This document shows positions 16,197 through 25,386 of a stretch of DNA of 64,000 nt, in pieces (positions within the stretch are counted from its first letter, which is position 1; each line of letters begins with the position of its first letter). The stretch is from UBA11090 sp035560555 (GTDB lineage Bacteria; Spirochaetota; Spirochaetia; Treponematales; Rectinemataceae), in contig DATMZF010000054.1 of NCBI GenBank assembly GCA_035560555.1, positions 1-64,000 of the forward strand, written 5' to 3'. The position numbers were made by a program, and so were the translations under genes. The notes under the pieces were generated by a model. It was not told where the DNA came from. It did no database searches and was given only the letters and a program-made list of their open reading frames with translations.

Positions 16197-16225
16197 TTGA
16201 CAATCGCCTCTTCCTCCTCTAGGGT
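16197..16225 (+). promoter_or_regulatory. Candidate sigma-70 promoter for the lipoprotein gene
   Basis: TTGACA at 16197-16202 is followed after 17 bases by TAGGGT at 16220-16225. The start codon of the lipoprotein gene is 30 bases further on, with GGGAGG as the ribosome binding site. The -10 match is weak. Confidence 0.5.
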
Positions 16226-16254
16226 ATGTAGCATACGAGTGAAGGGAGGCTACA

Positions 16255-16887
16255 ATGAAACGCATCCGGACAACTTTCTCAAAGATCAGGCGCGGCCCCT
16301 TCCTGTCGGGCGCGGCGCTCGCGCTCGCCATGATCGCCGCGTCCTGCGCGACCACGCAACCGGTCGTCTACAAGCTGGATATCATTCCCGAGGCGAAGGC
16401 CAGGACAGAAATCGCGGCGCCCCTTCTCGCGACGTTGCGCGATTTCGGCAACAACATGGCCGCCCTCATGCTCACCGATTATCGCTTCGCTGAAATCAAG
16501 GAAACGGGCAACGGCGCTTATCTCTATCGTTTCGATCGAACGAACCAGAAACTTCCTCGCCATGCCTACATCGTGTTCCGCCTCGAAGGGAGTCCGGCCA
16601 TAACGACCAACCAGGGCGAAAGAAACTACATCCTCCTGGACGGCGGCTCGATCGGCCTCGTGCCCGCCGACGAACCGGCCATCGTCGCCAACGGAAAATT
16701 CAGCCTGCAGTTCACGAAGAGCGATTTCCGCGAAGCCTTCAATCCCTGGGTCATCGGCGAAAAGGGAAGCTACCCGGAACAGCTCCTCCTCTGGCTCAAG
16801 AACGCGGCCAGCAAGGACGCGGACATGAAAAACCTGGCCTCGCTGCTGACGAGCGCCTTCCCGAGGATAGTCTATAAGATGAATTGA
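16255..16887 (+). CDS. Putative lipoprotein of unknown function
   Basis: A 210-residue protein with a basic N-terminus, a hydrophobic stretch and AMIAASC, putting a lipidated Cys at position 31. The -3 residue is Ala, which is a relaxed lipobox of the kind common in spirochaetes. The mature part has no domain that I recognise. GGGAGG precedes the ATG. The gene stands alone and converges on the GbsR-like regulator gene. Confidence 0.6.
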   Translation: MKRIRTTFSKIRRGPFLSGAALALAMIAASCATTQPVVYKLDIIPEAKARTEIAAPLLATLRDFGNNMAALMLTDYRFAEIKETGNGAYLYRFDRTNQKLPRHAYIVFRLEGSPAITTNQGERNYILLDGGSIGLVPADEPAIVANGKFSLQFTKSDFREAFNPWVIGEKGSYPEQLLLWLKNAASKDADMKNLASLLTSAFPRIVYKMN

Positions 16888-16893
16888 GCGGCG

Positions 16894-17361
16894 CTATTTC
16901 TGCCTGCGTTTAGCCGACATGCGCGAGAGCCAGTCGGGAAATTCCTTCTCGACGAACTCGAAGATGTCGTGCGCTTCCTCGATCCTCACCTTCAGGGCGG
17001 GATCGGACTCCTTCTTGAGCGCGAGTCCCCTGTCGGCGATCTCGTGGAGACCGGCGAGGATCTCCATGCGGGAACGCATGAAGGTGAGCCAGCCGCCCGA
17101 TTTGAAGCGGAAATAGTCCCTGCGGGGCAGGGGCGAATGCGCCGGTTCGAGTATGCCTTCGGCGACGAGATGCTTGGCGGCGACGGAGACGGCGCTCTTC
17201 GAGGCTCCCAGCGTGTCGCATATATCATTGAGCGAAAGACTTATTTCATCGGAAATGAGTATGGTGCCCAGGACGCGGCCGTTCATTCGCGGCATTCCTA
17301 ACTGCTCGAAGAAGAGTCCCAGATCTTCTATGAAATGCATCTCCTCAATGTTATGGATCAC
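16894..17361 (-). CDS. GbsR/MarR-family transcriptional regulator
   Basis: A 155-residue protein with a winged helix-turn-helix in the first half (SLNDICDTLGASKSAVSVAAKHLVAEGIL) in the style of GbsR-like MarR regulators, followed by a helical C-terminal part. The start is GTG at 17361 with GGAGGG 6 bases upstream. It is divergently transcribed from the P-type ATPase gene and the space between holds a palindrome, so it probably controls that gene and itself. Confidence 0.75.
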   Translation of the reverse strand: MIHNIEEMHFIEDLGLFFEQLGMPRMNGRVLGTILISDEISLSLNDICDTLGASKSAVSVAAKHLVAEGILEPAHSPLPRRDYFRFKSGGWLTFMRSRMEILAGLHEIADRGLALKKESDPALKVRIEEAHDIFEFVEKEFPDWLSRMSAKRRQK

Positions 17362-17442
17362 GAATGCCCTCCGGATGCCTCGAGTATAGAGACCGGCCGG
17401 CCGGCTGTCAACGAAGACTATTTGTATTACCGCAACTTTCTC

Positions 17443-17466
17443 AACTTTCTGTATTTACAAAAAGTT
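17443..17466. promoter_or_regulatory. Candidate operator between the regulator and P-type ATPase genes
   Basis: The inverted repeat AACTTT (17443-17448) and AAAGTT (17461-17466) is separated by 12 bases. A further direct AACTTTCT copy lies just upstream at 17434. The surrounding sequence is AT-rich, unlike the neighbouring coding DNA. It lies between two divergent genes and is a plausible site for the GbsR-like regulator. Confidence 0.4.
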
Positions 17467-17529
17467 TGTATCGTTCTATGATTGCTGCTTTACGCCGGAC
17501 GCCATTCGCGCGAGCGGAGAGGAGCATAC

Positions 17530-20097
17530 ATGAACGATGATTTCCAGCCCGAATCCCTGCAGGGGCTTTCCGATCAGGAAGTGATGGAGCGCCTCGCCCG
17601 CGACGGCTACAATGAACTCCCCTCGTCCAAGAAACGCTCGATTTTTCTCATACTATGGAGCGTCGTCAGGGAACCGATGTTCATTCTCCTCATCGCCTGC
17701 GGCGCGCTTTATCTCCTCCTCGGTGATCGAGACGAAGCCCTGATGCTCATGGGTTTTGTCGTCGTGGTGATCGGCATAACCCTTTATCAGGAAAACAAGA
17801 CCGAAAAGGCCCTCGACGCCCTTCGCGACCTCTCGAGTCCCCGGGCCCTCGTCATCCGCGACGGGCAGCAGATACGCATAGCGGGACGCGACGTCGTGAC
17901 CGACGACATCGTCCTCCTGGCCGAAGGCGACAGGGTGCCCGCCGATGCCGTCGTCCTCAGGGCCACCAACCTGTCGGCGGATGAATCGCTCCTGACGGGC
18001 GAATCGGTGCCCGTGCGCAAAAGCGGCTGGAACGGCGTGGAAGCCATCGGCAGGCCCGGCGGCGACGACCAGCCTTTCGTCTACTCGGGCTCCATGATAG
18101 TCCAGGGACAGGGCATAGCCCGCGTGCTCGGCACGGGCCTCAACACGGAAATCGGCAAGATCGGCAAAGCCCTCCAGACCCTCGAGGAGGGCGAAGGCCA
18201 CGAGGGCGACCTCCAGCATCAGACCGCCACCATCGTCAAGACATTCTCCATTGTCGGCGTCAGCCTCTGCCTCCTTGTCGTCGTCATCTTCGGACTCACG
18301 AGAGGGGACTGGCTCCGAGGCATCCTCGCGGGCATCTCGCTGGCCATGGCCACCCTGCCCGAGGAATTCCCCGTCGTCATGACTATTTTCCTGGCCCTTG
18401 GCGCCTGGCGCATATCCAAACGCAACGTCCTCGCGCGCAAGACCCACGCGATCGAAACCCTCGGATCGGCCACCGTCCTCTGCACCGACAAGACCGGCAC
18501 CCTCACCCTGAACAGGATGACCGTCGCCCGGCTTTGTTCCCGGAGCCGCGTATGCGAAGTATCGGGCAAGGCCGCCTCGCTGCCCGACGAGTTCCACGAA
18601 ATCGTTGAATACTCGATTCTGGCGAGCCCCGCCGATCCCTTCGAGCCCATGGAAAAGGCGATGAGGGAGCTGGGAGCCCGTACGCTGCACAATACGGAGC
18701 ACCTGCACGAAGACTGGTCCCTCGTGCGCGAATATCCGCTGTCGGCCGCGCTTCTCGCCATGAGCAGGGTCTGGGAATCCAAGGACGGCCTGAACTACAT
18801 CATCGCGGCCAAGGGAGCGCCCGAGGCGATAGCCGACCTCTGCCACATGAAGGCCGAGGAGCGAAAATCCCTCGACATCGATATCGACGGGATGGCGGAC
18901 GACGGCCTCAGGGTCATCGGCGTCGCCTGCGCCTCCTTCTCGAAGACGAGCCTGCCTGAAATTCAGCACGATTTCGATTTCCGCTTTTTGGGCCTCTTGG
19001 GGCTTTTGGATCCTGTACGCCCCATGGTCCCGGCCGCCGTCGCCGAATGCAAGACGGCGGGCATCCGCGTCATCATGATAACGGGCGACTATTCAGGCAC
19101 CGCGAAAAACATAGCCAGGACCATAGGCCTCTCGAATCCCGACAAGGTCATAACCGGTCCCGAAATGGACAGGATGAGCGACGCCGAACTCGCCATGCGC
19201 ATCGGCGAGGTGAGCATCTTCGCCCGCGCCGTGCCCGAACAGAAACTCAGGATCGTCCAGGCGCTCAAGAGCAACGGCGAGGTGGTGGCCATGACGGGCG
19301 ACGGCGTCAACGATTCGCCAGCCCTCAAGGCCGCCGACATCGGCATCGCCATGGGCGGCAGGGGCACCGATGTCGCCCGGGAATCGGCCGGCCTCGTCCT
19401 TCTCGACGACGATTTCTCCTCCATCGTGGCCGCCATCAGGCTGGGAAGAAGAATCTACGACAACCTGCAGAAAGCCATGACCTTCATCTTCTCCGTCCAC
19501 CTGCCCATCGCCGGGATGTCCCTCCTCCCCGTCCTTTTCGGCTGGCCTCTCGCGCTCCTGCCGGTCCATATCATGTTCCTCGAGCTCATCATCGATCCGG
19601 CCTGCTCCATCGTTTTCGAAATGGAAGAGGAAGAGTACGACATCATGAGGCGCAGGCCCCGCGACAAAAAGGAAAAGCTTTTCGGGCCGAGGATGATATT
19701 CACCGGCCTATGCCAGGGCCTCGTCGTGTTCGCCATCGTCGCGGGCATCTACGCGTGGGGTTTAGGACAAGGATTCGGCGAAGGCGAGGCCCGCGCCATC
19801 TCCTTCGTCACGCTCGTCTTCGGCAACATCGGCATGATTTTCGCCAACCGCTCATGGACGCGAAGCATCTTCCAGAGCCTGAAAGTGCCCAACAAGGCGC
19901 TGTGGTGGGTATGCCTAGCGGCCGTGACTTTCCTCGGCATCGCCATCTTCGTGCCGGCGGTAAACGAGAAGATATTCAGCTTCTCGCCGCTTCACCCCTG
20001 GGAGATAGCCTTCTGCGCGGTGACGAGCCTTGTGGCGATCCTTGCGAATGAGATAGCGAAACTGCCGGTGTTTGCGAGGTTGTTCGAGAAGCGATGA
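17530..20097 (+). CDS. Cation-translocating P-type ATPase (P2 type)
   Basis: An 855-residue pump with TGES at 156-159, the phosphorylated Asp320 in DKTGTLT, the MTGDGVNDSPALK hinge motif and about ten membrane segments. It resembles calcium and monovalent-cation P2 ATPases, but the membrane motif before the phosphorylation domain reads PEEFP instead of PEGLP. The sixth membrane region carries ELIIDPACSIVFEMEEEE rather than the usual Asn/Asp calcium pattern, so the ion is uncertain. The start at ATG 17530 has GGAGAGGAG upstream. The divergent GbsR-like regulator may respond to the transported ion or to osmotic state. Confidence 0.85.
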   Translation: MNDDFQPESLQGLSDQEVMERLARDGYNELPSSKKRSIFLILWSVVREPMFILLIACGALYLLLGDRDEALMLMGFVVVVIGITLYQENKTEKALDALRDLSSPRALVIRDGQQIRIAGRDVVTDDIVLLAEGDRVPADAVVLRATNLSADESLLTGESVPVRKSGWNGVEAIGRPGGDDQPFVYSGSMIVQGQGIARVLGTGLNTEIGKIGKALQTLEEGEGHEGDLQHQTATIVKTFSIVGVSLCLLVVVIFGLTRGDWLRGILAGISLAMATLPEEFPVVMTIFLALGAWRISKRNVLARKTHAIETLGSATVLCTDKTGTLTLNRMTVARLCSRSRVCEVSGKAASLPDEFHEIVEYSILASPADPFEPMEKAMRELGARTLHNTEHLHEDWSLVREYPLSAALLAMSRVWESKDGLNYIIAAKGAPEAIADLCHMKAEERKSLDIDIDGMADDGLRVIGVACASFSKTSLPEIQHDFDFRFLGLLGLLDPVRPMVPAAVAECKTAGIRVIMITGDYSGTAKNIARTIGLSNPDKVITGPEMDRMSDAELAMRIGEVSIFARAVPEQKLRIVQALKSNGEVVAMTGDGVNDSPALKAADIGIAMGGRGTDVARESAGLVLLDDDFSSIVAAIRLGRRIYDNLQKAMTFIFSVHLPIAGMSLLPVLFGWPLALLPVHIMFLELIIDPACSIVFEMEEEEYDIMRRRPRDKKEKLFGPRMIFTGLCQGLVVFAIVAGIYAWGLGQGFGEGEARAISFVTLVFGNIGMIFANRSWTRSIFQSLKVPNKALWWVCLAAVTFLGIAIFVPAVNEKIFSFSPLHPWEIAFCAVTSLVAILANEIAKLPVFARLFEKR

Positions 20098-20105
20098 GCC
20101 CGCCG

Positions 20106-20753
20106 TTACATCTCCTTCAGTACCCTGCGCGCCGCCTCGATCAGGATATTGTCCGCCTCGATCGAAGCGGTGGAAATACTGGACGCGGGGTTCGGGAAGG
20201 ATAGCGACCGGCAGGCGCTCATAACGAGGGTCGCCGCCGAATTAGGGGCAATCTTCGAAGAGTCGATCACCAGGTCGAAGCCCTTCGTCGAGTCACCCCT
20301 GAAGCCGTAATGAATCTCCAGAAAGGAAGCTCTCAGCTTGTCGGCCTGGGTCAGCTCATTTTCGGCGAATGCCCGGTCGTGGCAACCATACCGTTTCATG
20401 AAGGTGGCCACCCTGGTTTCGAAGGGGCTTTTAATTCGGACATTGAGCGCGTCCCGATAAGGCTCCAGAACCTTGAAGGCTCCCCTTCCCATGATCACGA
20501 CATCGCCCAGTTTCGCCATCGCGAGCACTACCCTGTCGAACATCATGACGATATTTCTCGTCTCCTCGTCGAACCGAGTCCAGAAATTGGGCATGCTGTC
20601 GTAGGCATCCCTCAGTCCGACAAAGCCGTACTGTATCAGGACCGCCTCTATCGTCTTCTTGTCGACGAGCGTATACCCTAGCTCGGCGGCCACGGATTCG
20701 GCGATCAAAGTACCGCCCGAACAAGGCTCCCTGGAAAAAGTGATGACGCCCAT
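20106..20753 (-). CDS. Cytidylate kinase-like family protein
   Basis: A 215-residue P-loop protein of the cytidylate kinase-like family. The N-terminus ITFSREPCSGGTLIAESVA resembles the family phosphate-binding region, with VDKKTIEAVL after it and GRGAFKVL in the middle. The nucleotide substrate is not predictable, since many family members are not true CMP kinases. The start is ATG 20753 with GGAGGTG upstream. The gene is single and convergent with the P-type ATPase gene, with an 8-base gap. Confidence 0.75.
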   Translation of the reverse strand: MGVITFSREPCSGGTLIAESVAAELGYTLVDKKTIEAVLIQYGFVGLRDAYDSMPNFWTRFDEETRNIVMMFDRVVLAMAKLGDVVIMGRGAFKVLEPYRDALNVRIKSPFETRVATFMKRYGCHDRAFAENELTQADKLRASFLEIHYGFRGDSTKGFDLVIDSSKIAPNSAATLVMSACRSLSFPNPASSISTASIEADNILIEAARRVLKEM

Positions 20754-21012
20754 ATTCACCTCCTTAGCCTTCAAATATCCCGCGGCGATGTAACTCTCCT
20801 GCTTATAGTCTTGGTCCATATGCGGGGGCTGTCAAGGATATCCGCGTCGAGCGGCACTAAAATCGTTGGTCTGAAAAATACCAAGACCATGTTTCAACGT
20901 TCAAAACAATGCGCGAAAAGCATCGCGTCAAAAAACGTCAACGTTAGGCGATATCGTCATTATTGCGATCATTTCCCTCTCGAAACGCATATTAATCCAC
21001 AATTCTTCCAAT
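20754..21012. other. Non-coding part of a 577-base gap
   Basis: The gap between the kinase-like gene and the first C69 peptidase gene is AT-rich compared with the surroundings. In this first part I see no gene, RNA structure or terminator. The rest (from 21013) is the duplicated promoter and leader described separately. A 29-codon frame at 21207-21296 has no ribosome binding site and is not called a gene. Confidence 0.5.
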
Positions 21013-21200
21013 AGAAACAATTTCAACCTGTAACAAGAATTAACAATGTTTCAAAAAAATCGGGTGTACATAATCGAAATCGAAAGGAAGCTATCTTGAC
21101 AACGGGGAAACCTATTATAAAATGTGACCTAAAAAGTCAGCCGATCGAAATCGGCCAACGCAATTGCGTGCCTAAAGAGACTTTTATATATGGAATTATT
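21013..21200 (+). promoter_or_regulatory. Promoter and leader, copy 1 of a duplicated regulatory region
   Basis: TTGACA (21096-21101), 16 bases, then TAAAAT (21118-21123) form a strong promoter. Upstream blocks CTGTAACAAGAATTAA and ATCGGGTGTACATAATCG, and downstream blocks around GCCAACG and GGAATTATT, are shared in order with the region before the DUF6305-like gene at 23427. The perfect palindrome ACGCAATTGCGT lies in the transcribed leader. The shared upstream blocks are candidate activator or repressor sites. Confidence 0.75.
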
Positions 21201-21330
21201 TTAAAAATGAAGATACGCCTATTATCCGAAAACAGCCGCGAGGATGCTGACTATCGGAATCTAGTCTTGGGCTTTTTACGGCTTTTTGCCGCATGATTGA
21301 TAGGGATCATCCCAGAAAAAAGGAGAGCTT

Positions 21331-23013
21331 ATGCAAAAAGGAATGAAGAAAGTGATGGCCGTCCTGCTGTTGCTGACGCTGTCGTTGCTCATGAACGCCC
21401 AATCGGCGTTCGCGTGCACGATCATAGCGGTCGGCAAAGACGCGACCGTGGATGGAACGGCGATCGTCACCCACAATGACGATTCGTCGGTGGCGGATTT
21501 CAGGCTTTGGATCCTTCGCGGCAAGGAGCAGCCAGCCGGCTCGACGCGCGATATCATCATCGACTCCCACGACAATATCGATTACTCAAAATGGCCTGAC
21601 GTCAACTACAGCGCCAACCGGAACGGCCAAGCCATGGTTCTAGACCAGGATCCGCAGCCGGCTAAAACGTATGATTACTTCCATTCCCGCTATTCGTTCA
21701 TCAACGCGAATGGCGTGGCGATGGGCGAGTCGACCTTCGGCGTAACCTCTGGCGTTCTCGCGAAGGCAGAATACGGCAAGACGGTCCGTCAGGCTCTCTA
21801 CGACAGCGACGAAGGTATATTGGACTGCTGGAACGCGCAGGATATCGCGCTGGAACGCGCGACAACCTCTCGCGAAGCGGTGCTGATCATGGGCGACCTA
21901 GTCAACAAGTACGGCTGGAACGTAACCGGCGGCGGCGGCGAGCTCATGGACATCACCGATGGTGACGAGACATGGATCATGGAATTCCTGGGAGCGAAGC
22001 TCTGGATAGCCACGCGCATGCCCGACGATATGGTCTGGGTGGGCGCGAACTCACCGCGCTTCAACCTCGATCCGCGCAATCCGGTGGAAAACGGGATTCG
22101 TTACGAAGTCCTCACCTCGCCGAATTTTATCCAGTACGCGGTCGACAAGGGCTGGTACGATCCCAATTCCGGCAAGCCCTTCAAACCGGCGGAGATTTAT
22201 GGAAATCGCCTCGGCTATTACAATCCCCGCGAATGGCGCGTCGAAGACCTTGTGGCTCCCTCTCTTGGGCTCAAACCGGGCGCTTATGAGTATCCCTACT
22301 TTGTGAAGCCGGACAAAAAACTCTCCGTCAACGACATCTGGAAAATCAGCGGAGACCACTATGAAGGCACCGAGTTCGATCTCGGAAAGGGACCTCTCGC
22401 CGGACCTTTCGGCGATCCTTTGGAGAACTATTCCCTTGGTTCGAGGCCCAGGCCCATCGGCATTCCCGCCACGACCTATCTGCAGATCAGCCAGGTAAAA
22501 CCCGGAACGCCCAGCCCCCTGAAGGGCATTGTCTGGTACGGCTATGGTTCCGTAGGAAACAGTTTCGTGACCCCGCTGTTCCCCGCCATGGAAAAACTGC
22601 CCGATCTCTACTCGATCGGCTCGCGCTATGACATTTTCAGGCGTGATTCCGGTTGGTGGATCAACACCTACGTCCAGGAGATGATCGGACTCCGCTACAA
22701 AGACGCGATAAAGGACGTCGACGCGATCAGGGCTCCCAAGATGGACGCGGTGTACAAGCAGACGGCGGCGTTGCTGGAAGTCGCTCGCGAACAGTATGCG
22801 ACCGACCCGAAAGGCGCCGTAAAGCTCATGAGCGAATTCTGCTATAATACTTCGATAGGCTGGTATGCCGATTGGCTCAAGCTTGGCGACCAGTTATTCG
22901 CGAAATACGCCATGGAGCGGGTGAATTTCGGAGCGCAGAACTTCCCGCAGTGGTGGAAAGACTGGGTCGATCCGGCGAAGAATCCCGAGTTGTCCAAGTA
23001 TTTCGGCAAATAG
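21331..23013 (+). CDS. Secreted C69-family dipeptidase, copy 1
   Basis: A 560-residue Ntn-hydrolase of peptidase family C69. The signal peptide ends in AFA at residues 26-28, so cleavage leaves Cys29 (CTIIAVGKDAT) as the N-terminal nucleophile. This lets secretion activate the enzyme. THNDDSS, HSRYSFIN, GVAMGEST and DCWNAQDIALERA are family blocks. C69 enzymes cleave dipeptides or amide bonds; the real substrate is unknown. AAAGGAGAGC precedes the ATG. It is paralogous to the gene at 26825, including the 5' untranslated region, and carries the promoter type of the gene at 23427. Confidence 0.85.
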   Translation: MQKGMKKVMAVLLLLTLSLLMNAQSAFACTIIAVGKDATVDGTAIVTHNDDSSVADFRLWILRGKEQPAGSTRDIIIDSHDNIDYSKWPDVNYSANRNGQAMVLDQDPQPAKTYDYFHSRYSFINANGVAMGESTFGVTSGVLAKAEYGKTVRQALYDSDEGILDCWNAQDIALERATTSREAVLIMGDLVNKYGWNVTGGGGELMDITDGDETWIMEFLGAKLWIATRMPDDMVWVGANSPRFNLDPRNPVENGIRYEVLTSPNFIQYAVDKGWYDPNSGKPFKPAEIYGNRLGYYNPREWRVEDLVAPSLGLKPGAYEYPYFVKPDKKLSVNDIWKISGDHYEGTEFDLGKGPLAGPFGDPLENYSLGSRPRPIGIPATTYLQISQVKPGTPSPLKGIVWYGYGSVGNSFVTPLFPAMEKLPDLYSIGSRYDIFRRDSGWWINTYVQEMIGLRYKDAIKDVDAIRAPKMDAVYKQTAALLEVAREQYATDPKGAVKLMSEFCYNTSIGWYADWLKLGDQLFAKYAMERVNFGAQNFPQWWKDWVDPAKNPELSKYFGK

Positions 23014-23220
23014 GCGAGGCAAAGCTATCCGATACGCCGTAATGGTGGACGCCTAGCAGCGTGGTCAAAGCAACCCCGTGGCTGTGGGTGAAACATAGAA
23101 CGGATTTCGCCCACAGTCCCGATTCCGCCAAAAATTCTACGTAATAATGGTCTGGCGCAATGGATGGCTTTAGGCACCAAAAAGAAAATGTGAATAAAAA
23201 TTCATGATTCTTTCATGCAG
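23014..23220. other. Non-coding part of a 413-base gap
   Basis: Between the first C69 gene and the duplicated leader at 23221 there is no convincing gene or terminator. The remainder of the gap is the second copy of the regulatory leader. Confidence 0.5.
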
Positions 23221-23400
23221 AAACATTTCCATCCTGTAACAAGAATTAAGCATGTTTCACAAAAATCGGGTGTACATAATCGAAATCGGAAGTAAGTTAT
23301 CTTGACAACTTACTAGCCTGCTATAGAATGTGACGGACCTCATCGACTGAGAGAAATCAGCCAACGTAATCGCGTAGGTATAAAACTCATATATAGAGAA
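23221..23400 (+). promoter_or_regulatory. Promoter and leader, copy 2 of a duplicated regulatory region
   Basis: TTGACA (23302-23307), 16 bases, then TAGAAT (23324-23329). The upstream blocks CCTGTAACAAGAATTAA and AAAATCGGGTGTACATAATC, and the leader blocks around GCCAACG and AGAATTATT, align with the region at 21013-21200. It leads directly into the ribosome binding site AAAAAGGAG of the gene at 23427. Confidence 0.75.
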
Positions 23401-23426
23401 TTATTAAGGAAAAAGGAGATACACAA

Positions 23427-24029
23427 ATGCGTAAAGGAACAACTCTGCTCTTGGTGCTCGCGGCACTGTTTGTCGTGACGCCGGGATTCGTCTTCGCCGC
23501 CAGTTCGGGAGATCCCGTCAAGCAGTACGGGCTTCCGATGCTCATCACCAACGCGGGTCAGGGACCTGGGGGGAAGATGGCGCGGCTCCTCGTATCGCAG
23601 ACCAAGACCATCGCTCTGGATCAGGATTTCTGGTACAAATCGGAGCCGGTGGAGACGGACATCAAGGAAAGGCCCTACAAGGCGCTGATGGTCATCATCG
23701 GCTCCTCCGACAAGGGCTTGGGCGCCTCAGGCATCACCATCGACCAGGAAATCGCCAGGCTTCAGAAAATGGTGAAGACGGCCAAGGACGGCAAGCTGCC
23801 GATCATCGCCGTGCTGCTCGAGAAGGACAAGCGTTCCACCATCGCCACGAACCCCAACGAGCGCTGCATCGATACCATCTGCCCGAACGCGGACTGGATG
23901 ATCGTCATCAAGGGCGGCAATACCGACCAGCGCTTCGACAAGCTCAAGGCTAAATACAAGATTCCTCTCACCATCATCGACAACGCAATCGACTTCACCG
24001 AGCTGTGCAAGAAAATATTCGTCAAATAA
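23427..24029 (+). CDS. Secreted DUF6305-like protein
   Basis: A 200-residue protein with a signal peptide ending FVFA at about residue 24. The mature part begins with a PMLITNAGQGPGG segment, has an IDQEIARLQKMVKTAK helix and a VLLEKDKRS strand, and two Cys around CIDTICPNADW. The pattern is that of the DUF6305 family, a secreted Rossmann-like protein of unknown function; I assign it only moderately. It is first in a run of genes that continues with a permease, a 57-residue membrane protein and a deacylase. Confidence 0.65.
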   Translation: MRKGTTLLLVLAALFVVTPGFVFAASSGDPVKQYGLPMLITNAGQGPGGKMARLLVSQTKTIALDQDFWYKSEPVETDIKERPYKALMVIIGSSDKGLGASGITIDQEIARLQKMVKTAKDGKLPIIAVLLEKDKRSTIATNPNERCIDTICPNADWMIVIKGGNTDQRFDKLKAKYKIPLTIIDNAIDFTELCKKIFVK

Positions 24030-24089
24030 AGGAAGACGACACGAGCGTCGCCGAAACGCCGTGTCCGTAACAATGCGTAAGGGGTATGT

Positions 24090-25376
24090 ATGTATCTTAA
24101 AACGTCGATAGTACTTATCGCGATGGTCGCGAGCTTCGCCATTTCGAGCTGGAAACTCAAATCGCCCGAAATCTCGATGGTGATCGCGGCGGTTGTGGGC
24201 GCGGTCGCGGCGGGCCTTGGCTTTCCCGTTCGTGTCCTCGTGGAAGGGCTCTTCACCAACTTCGATCTCGCCATTCTCTTCGTCTGCGCCTCGCTCTTCG
24301 TCAATATTTATTCCTACTCGGGAGCCATGAACGTCGTGACGAGAAAGCTCGTCCAGAGCATAGACAGCAAATGGCTTCTCCTCATCTGCATGGCCGTCTT
24401 CATGCTGATTCCGGGAGCCCTGACGGGCGCCGGCTCCGTTTCGATTTTCGTGGTGGGTGGACTCGTGTCGACGGTAGTGCGCTACATGGGCCTCTCCGAC
24501 AAAAAAACCACCGCCTTCGTGTTCATCTTCGCCATTCTCTCCGCCGCTGCTCCGCCCATCAATCTCTGGGTCATGCTGATGACGGCGCAGGCGAATATGC
24601 CCTACGTCGGCTTTTCGAAGCTTCTTCTCCTGCCGATCATCATCGTCGGCGCCTTCACCATCATCTATCTGGGCTGGGGAGCCAAGAGGGAGAGCAAGGA
24701 AAAGATCCTCGCCGAACTGCCGGAAGGACAAGCCAACATGGGCTGGTTCAGGATTCTCTGCCCCCTCGTCCTTCTCGTGGGGCTCATCCTCCTTTCGCTG
24801 TACGCGCCTTTCTCGACACCGGTCTTCGGCCTTCCCCTCATGTTCGTCCTCGCCACCCTGGCCGCCGTCCTCTGCAATCCGAAAAAGTCCACCATCAAGG
24901 ACTACTACGAGGTCATGAAGAGGACGATGGAGCAGGTCTTCCCTCTCCTCGCGACCGTCATAAGCGTCGGCGTCCTCGTGAATACCATGGCGGCGACCGG
25001 CGTGCGAGGTCTCTTGAGCATCACCTTCGTGACGCTGCCGATGATCTGGATCCTATTGACCGTGCTCTTCTTCTGCCCCTTCGCGCAGGGCTGCCTGAGC
25101 TACGGAAGCGCGATCATTTTCGGCACGCCCCTCATCTTCATGTTCAACGCCGCGGGCCTGAACACGACCGTCGTCTGCGCGGCCTTGAGCCTCATATTCC
25201 CCATCGGGGATTGCCTGCCGCCATCGAGGATCGTGGGACGAATTTCCTGCGAGACGGTGGGCTACAAGGGCAGCTACATGTCCTTCCTGAAGCAGATATT
25301 CCTGCCCGTGCTTCTATTGGGAGCGCTGGCGCTTGTCATGCTTATCATCCCGAACAAATTCGCCTTCCTGAAGTAA
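24090..25376 (+). CDS. DctM-like/ion-transporter superfamily permease
   Basis: A 428-residue membrane protein with about 11-12 helices. Repeated helix-turn elements and the LSAAAPPINLWVM segment resemble the large permease subunit of TRAP transporters and related anion transporters. No periplasmic DctP-type binding protein is adjacent, so it may work as a secondary transporter, or with the secreted DUF6305-like protein or the 57-residue protein encoded next. Substrate unknown; amino-acid or peptide products of the C69 peptidases are plausible. AAGGGG precedes the ATG. Confidence 0.72.
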   Translation: MYLKTSIVLIAMVASFAISSWKLKSPEISMVIAAVVGAVAAGLGFPVRVLVEGLFTNFDLAILFVCASLFVNIYSYSGAMNVVTRKLVQSIDSKWLLLICMAVFMLIPGALTGAGSVSIFVVGGLVSTVVRYMGLSDKKTTAFVFIFAILSAAAPPINLWVMLMTAQANMPYVGFSKLLLLPIIIVGAFTIIYLGWGAKRESKEKILAELPEGQANMGWFRILCPLVLLVGLILLSLYAPFSTPVFGLPLMFVLATLAAVLCNPKKSTIKDYYEVMKRTMEQVFPLLATVISVGVLVNTMAATGVRGLLSITFVTLPMIWILLTVLFFCPFAQGCLSYGSAIIFGTPLIFMFNAAGLNTTVVCAALSLIFPIGDCLPPSRIVGRISCETVGYKGSYMSFLKQIFLPVLLLGALALVMLIIPNKFAFLK

Positions 25377-25386
25377 GGGGGATACC

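Noticed and set aside
21207..21296. A 29-codon leader-peptide-like frame before the first C69 gene
   Set aside because: It has no Shine-Dalgarno sequence, no run of a single regulatory amino acid and no equivalent in the duplicated leader.
21409..21420. Lipobox at Cys29 of the C69 proteins
   Set aside because: The -3 position is Ala with Phe at -2, and C69 enzymes need the free N-terminal Cys as nucleophile.
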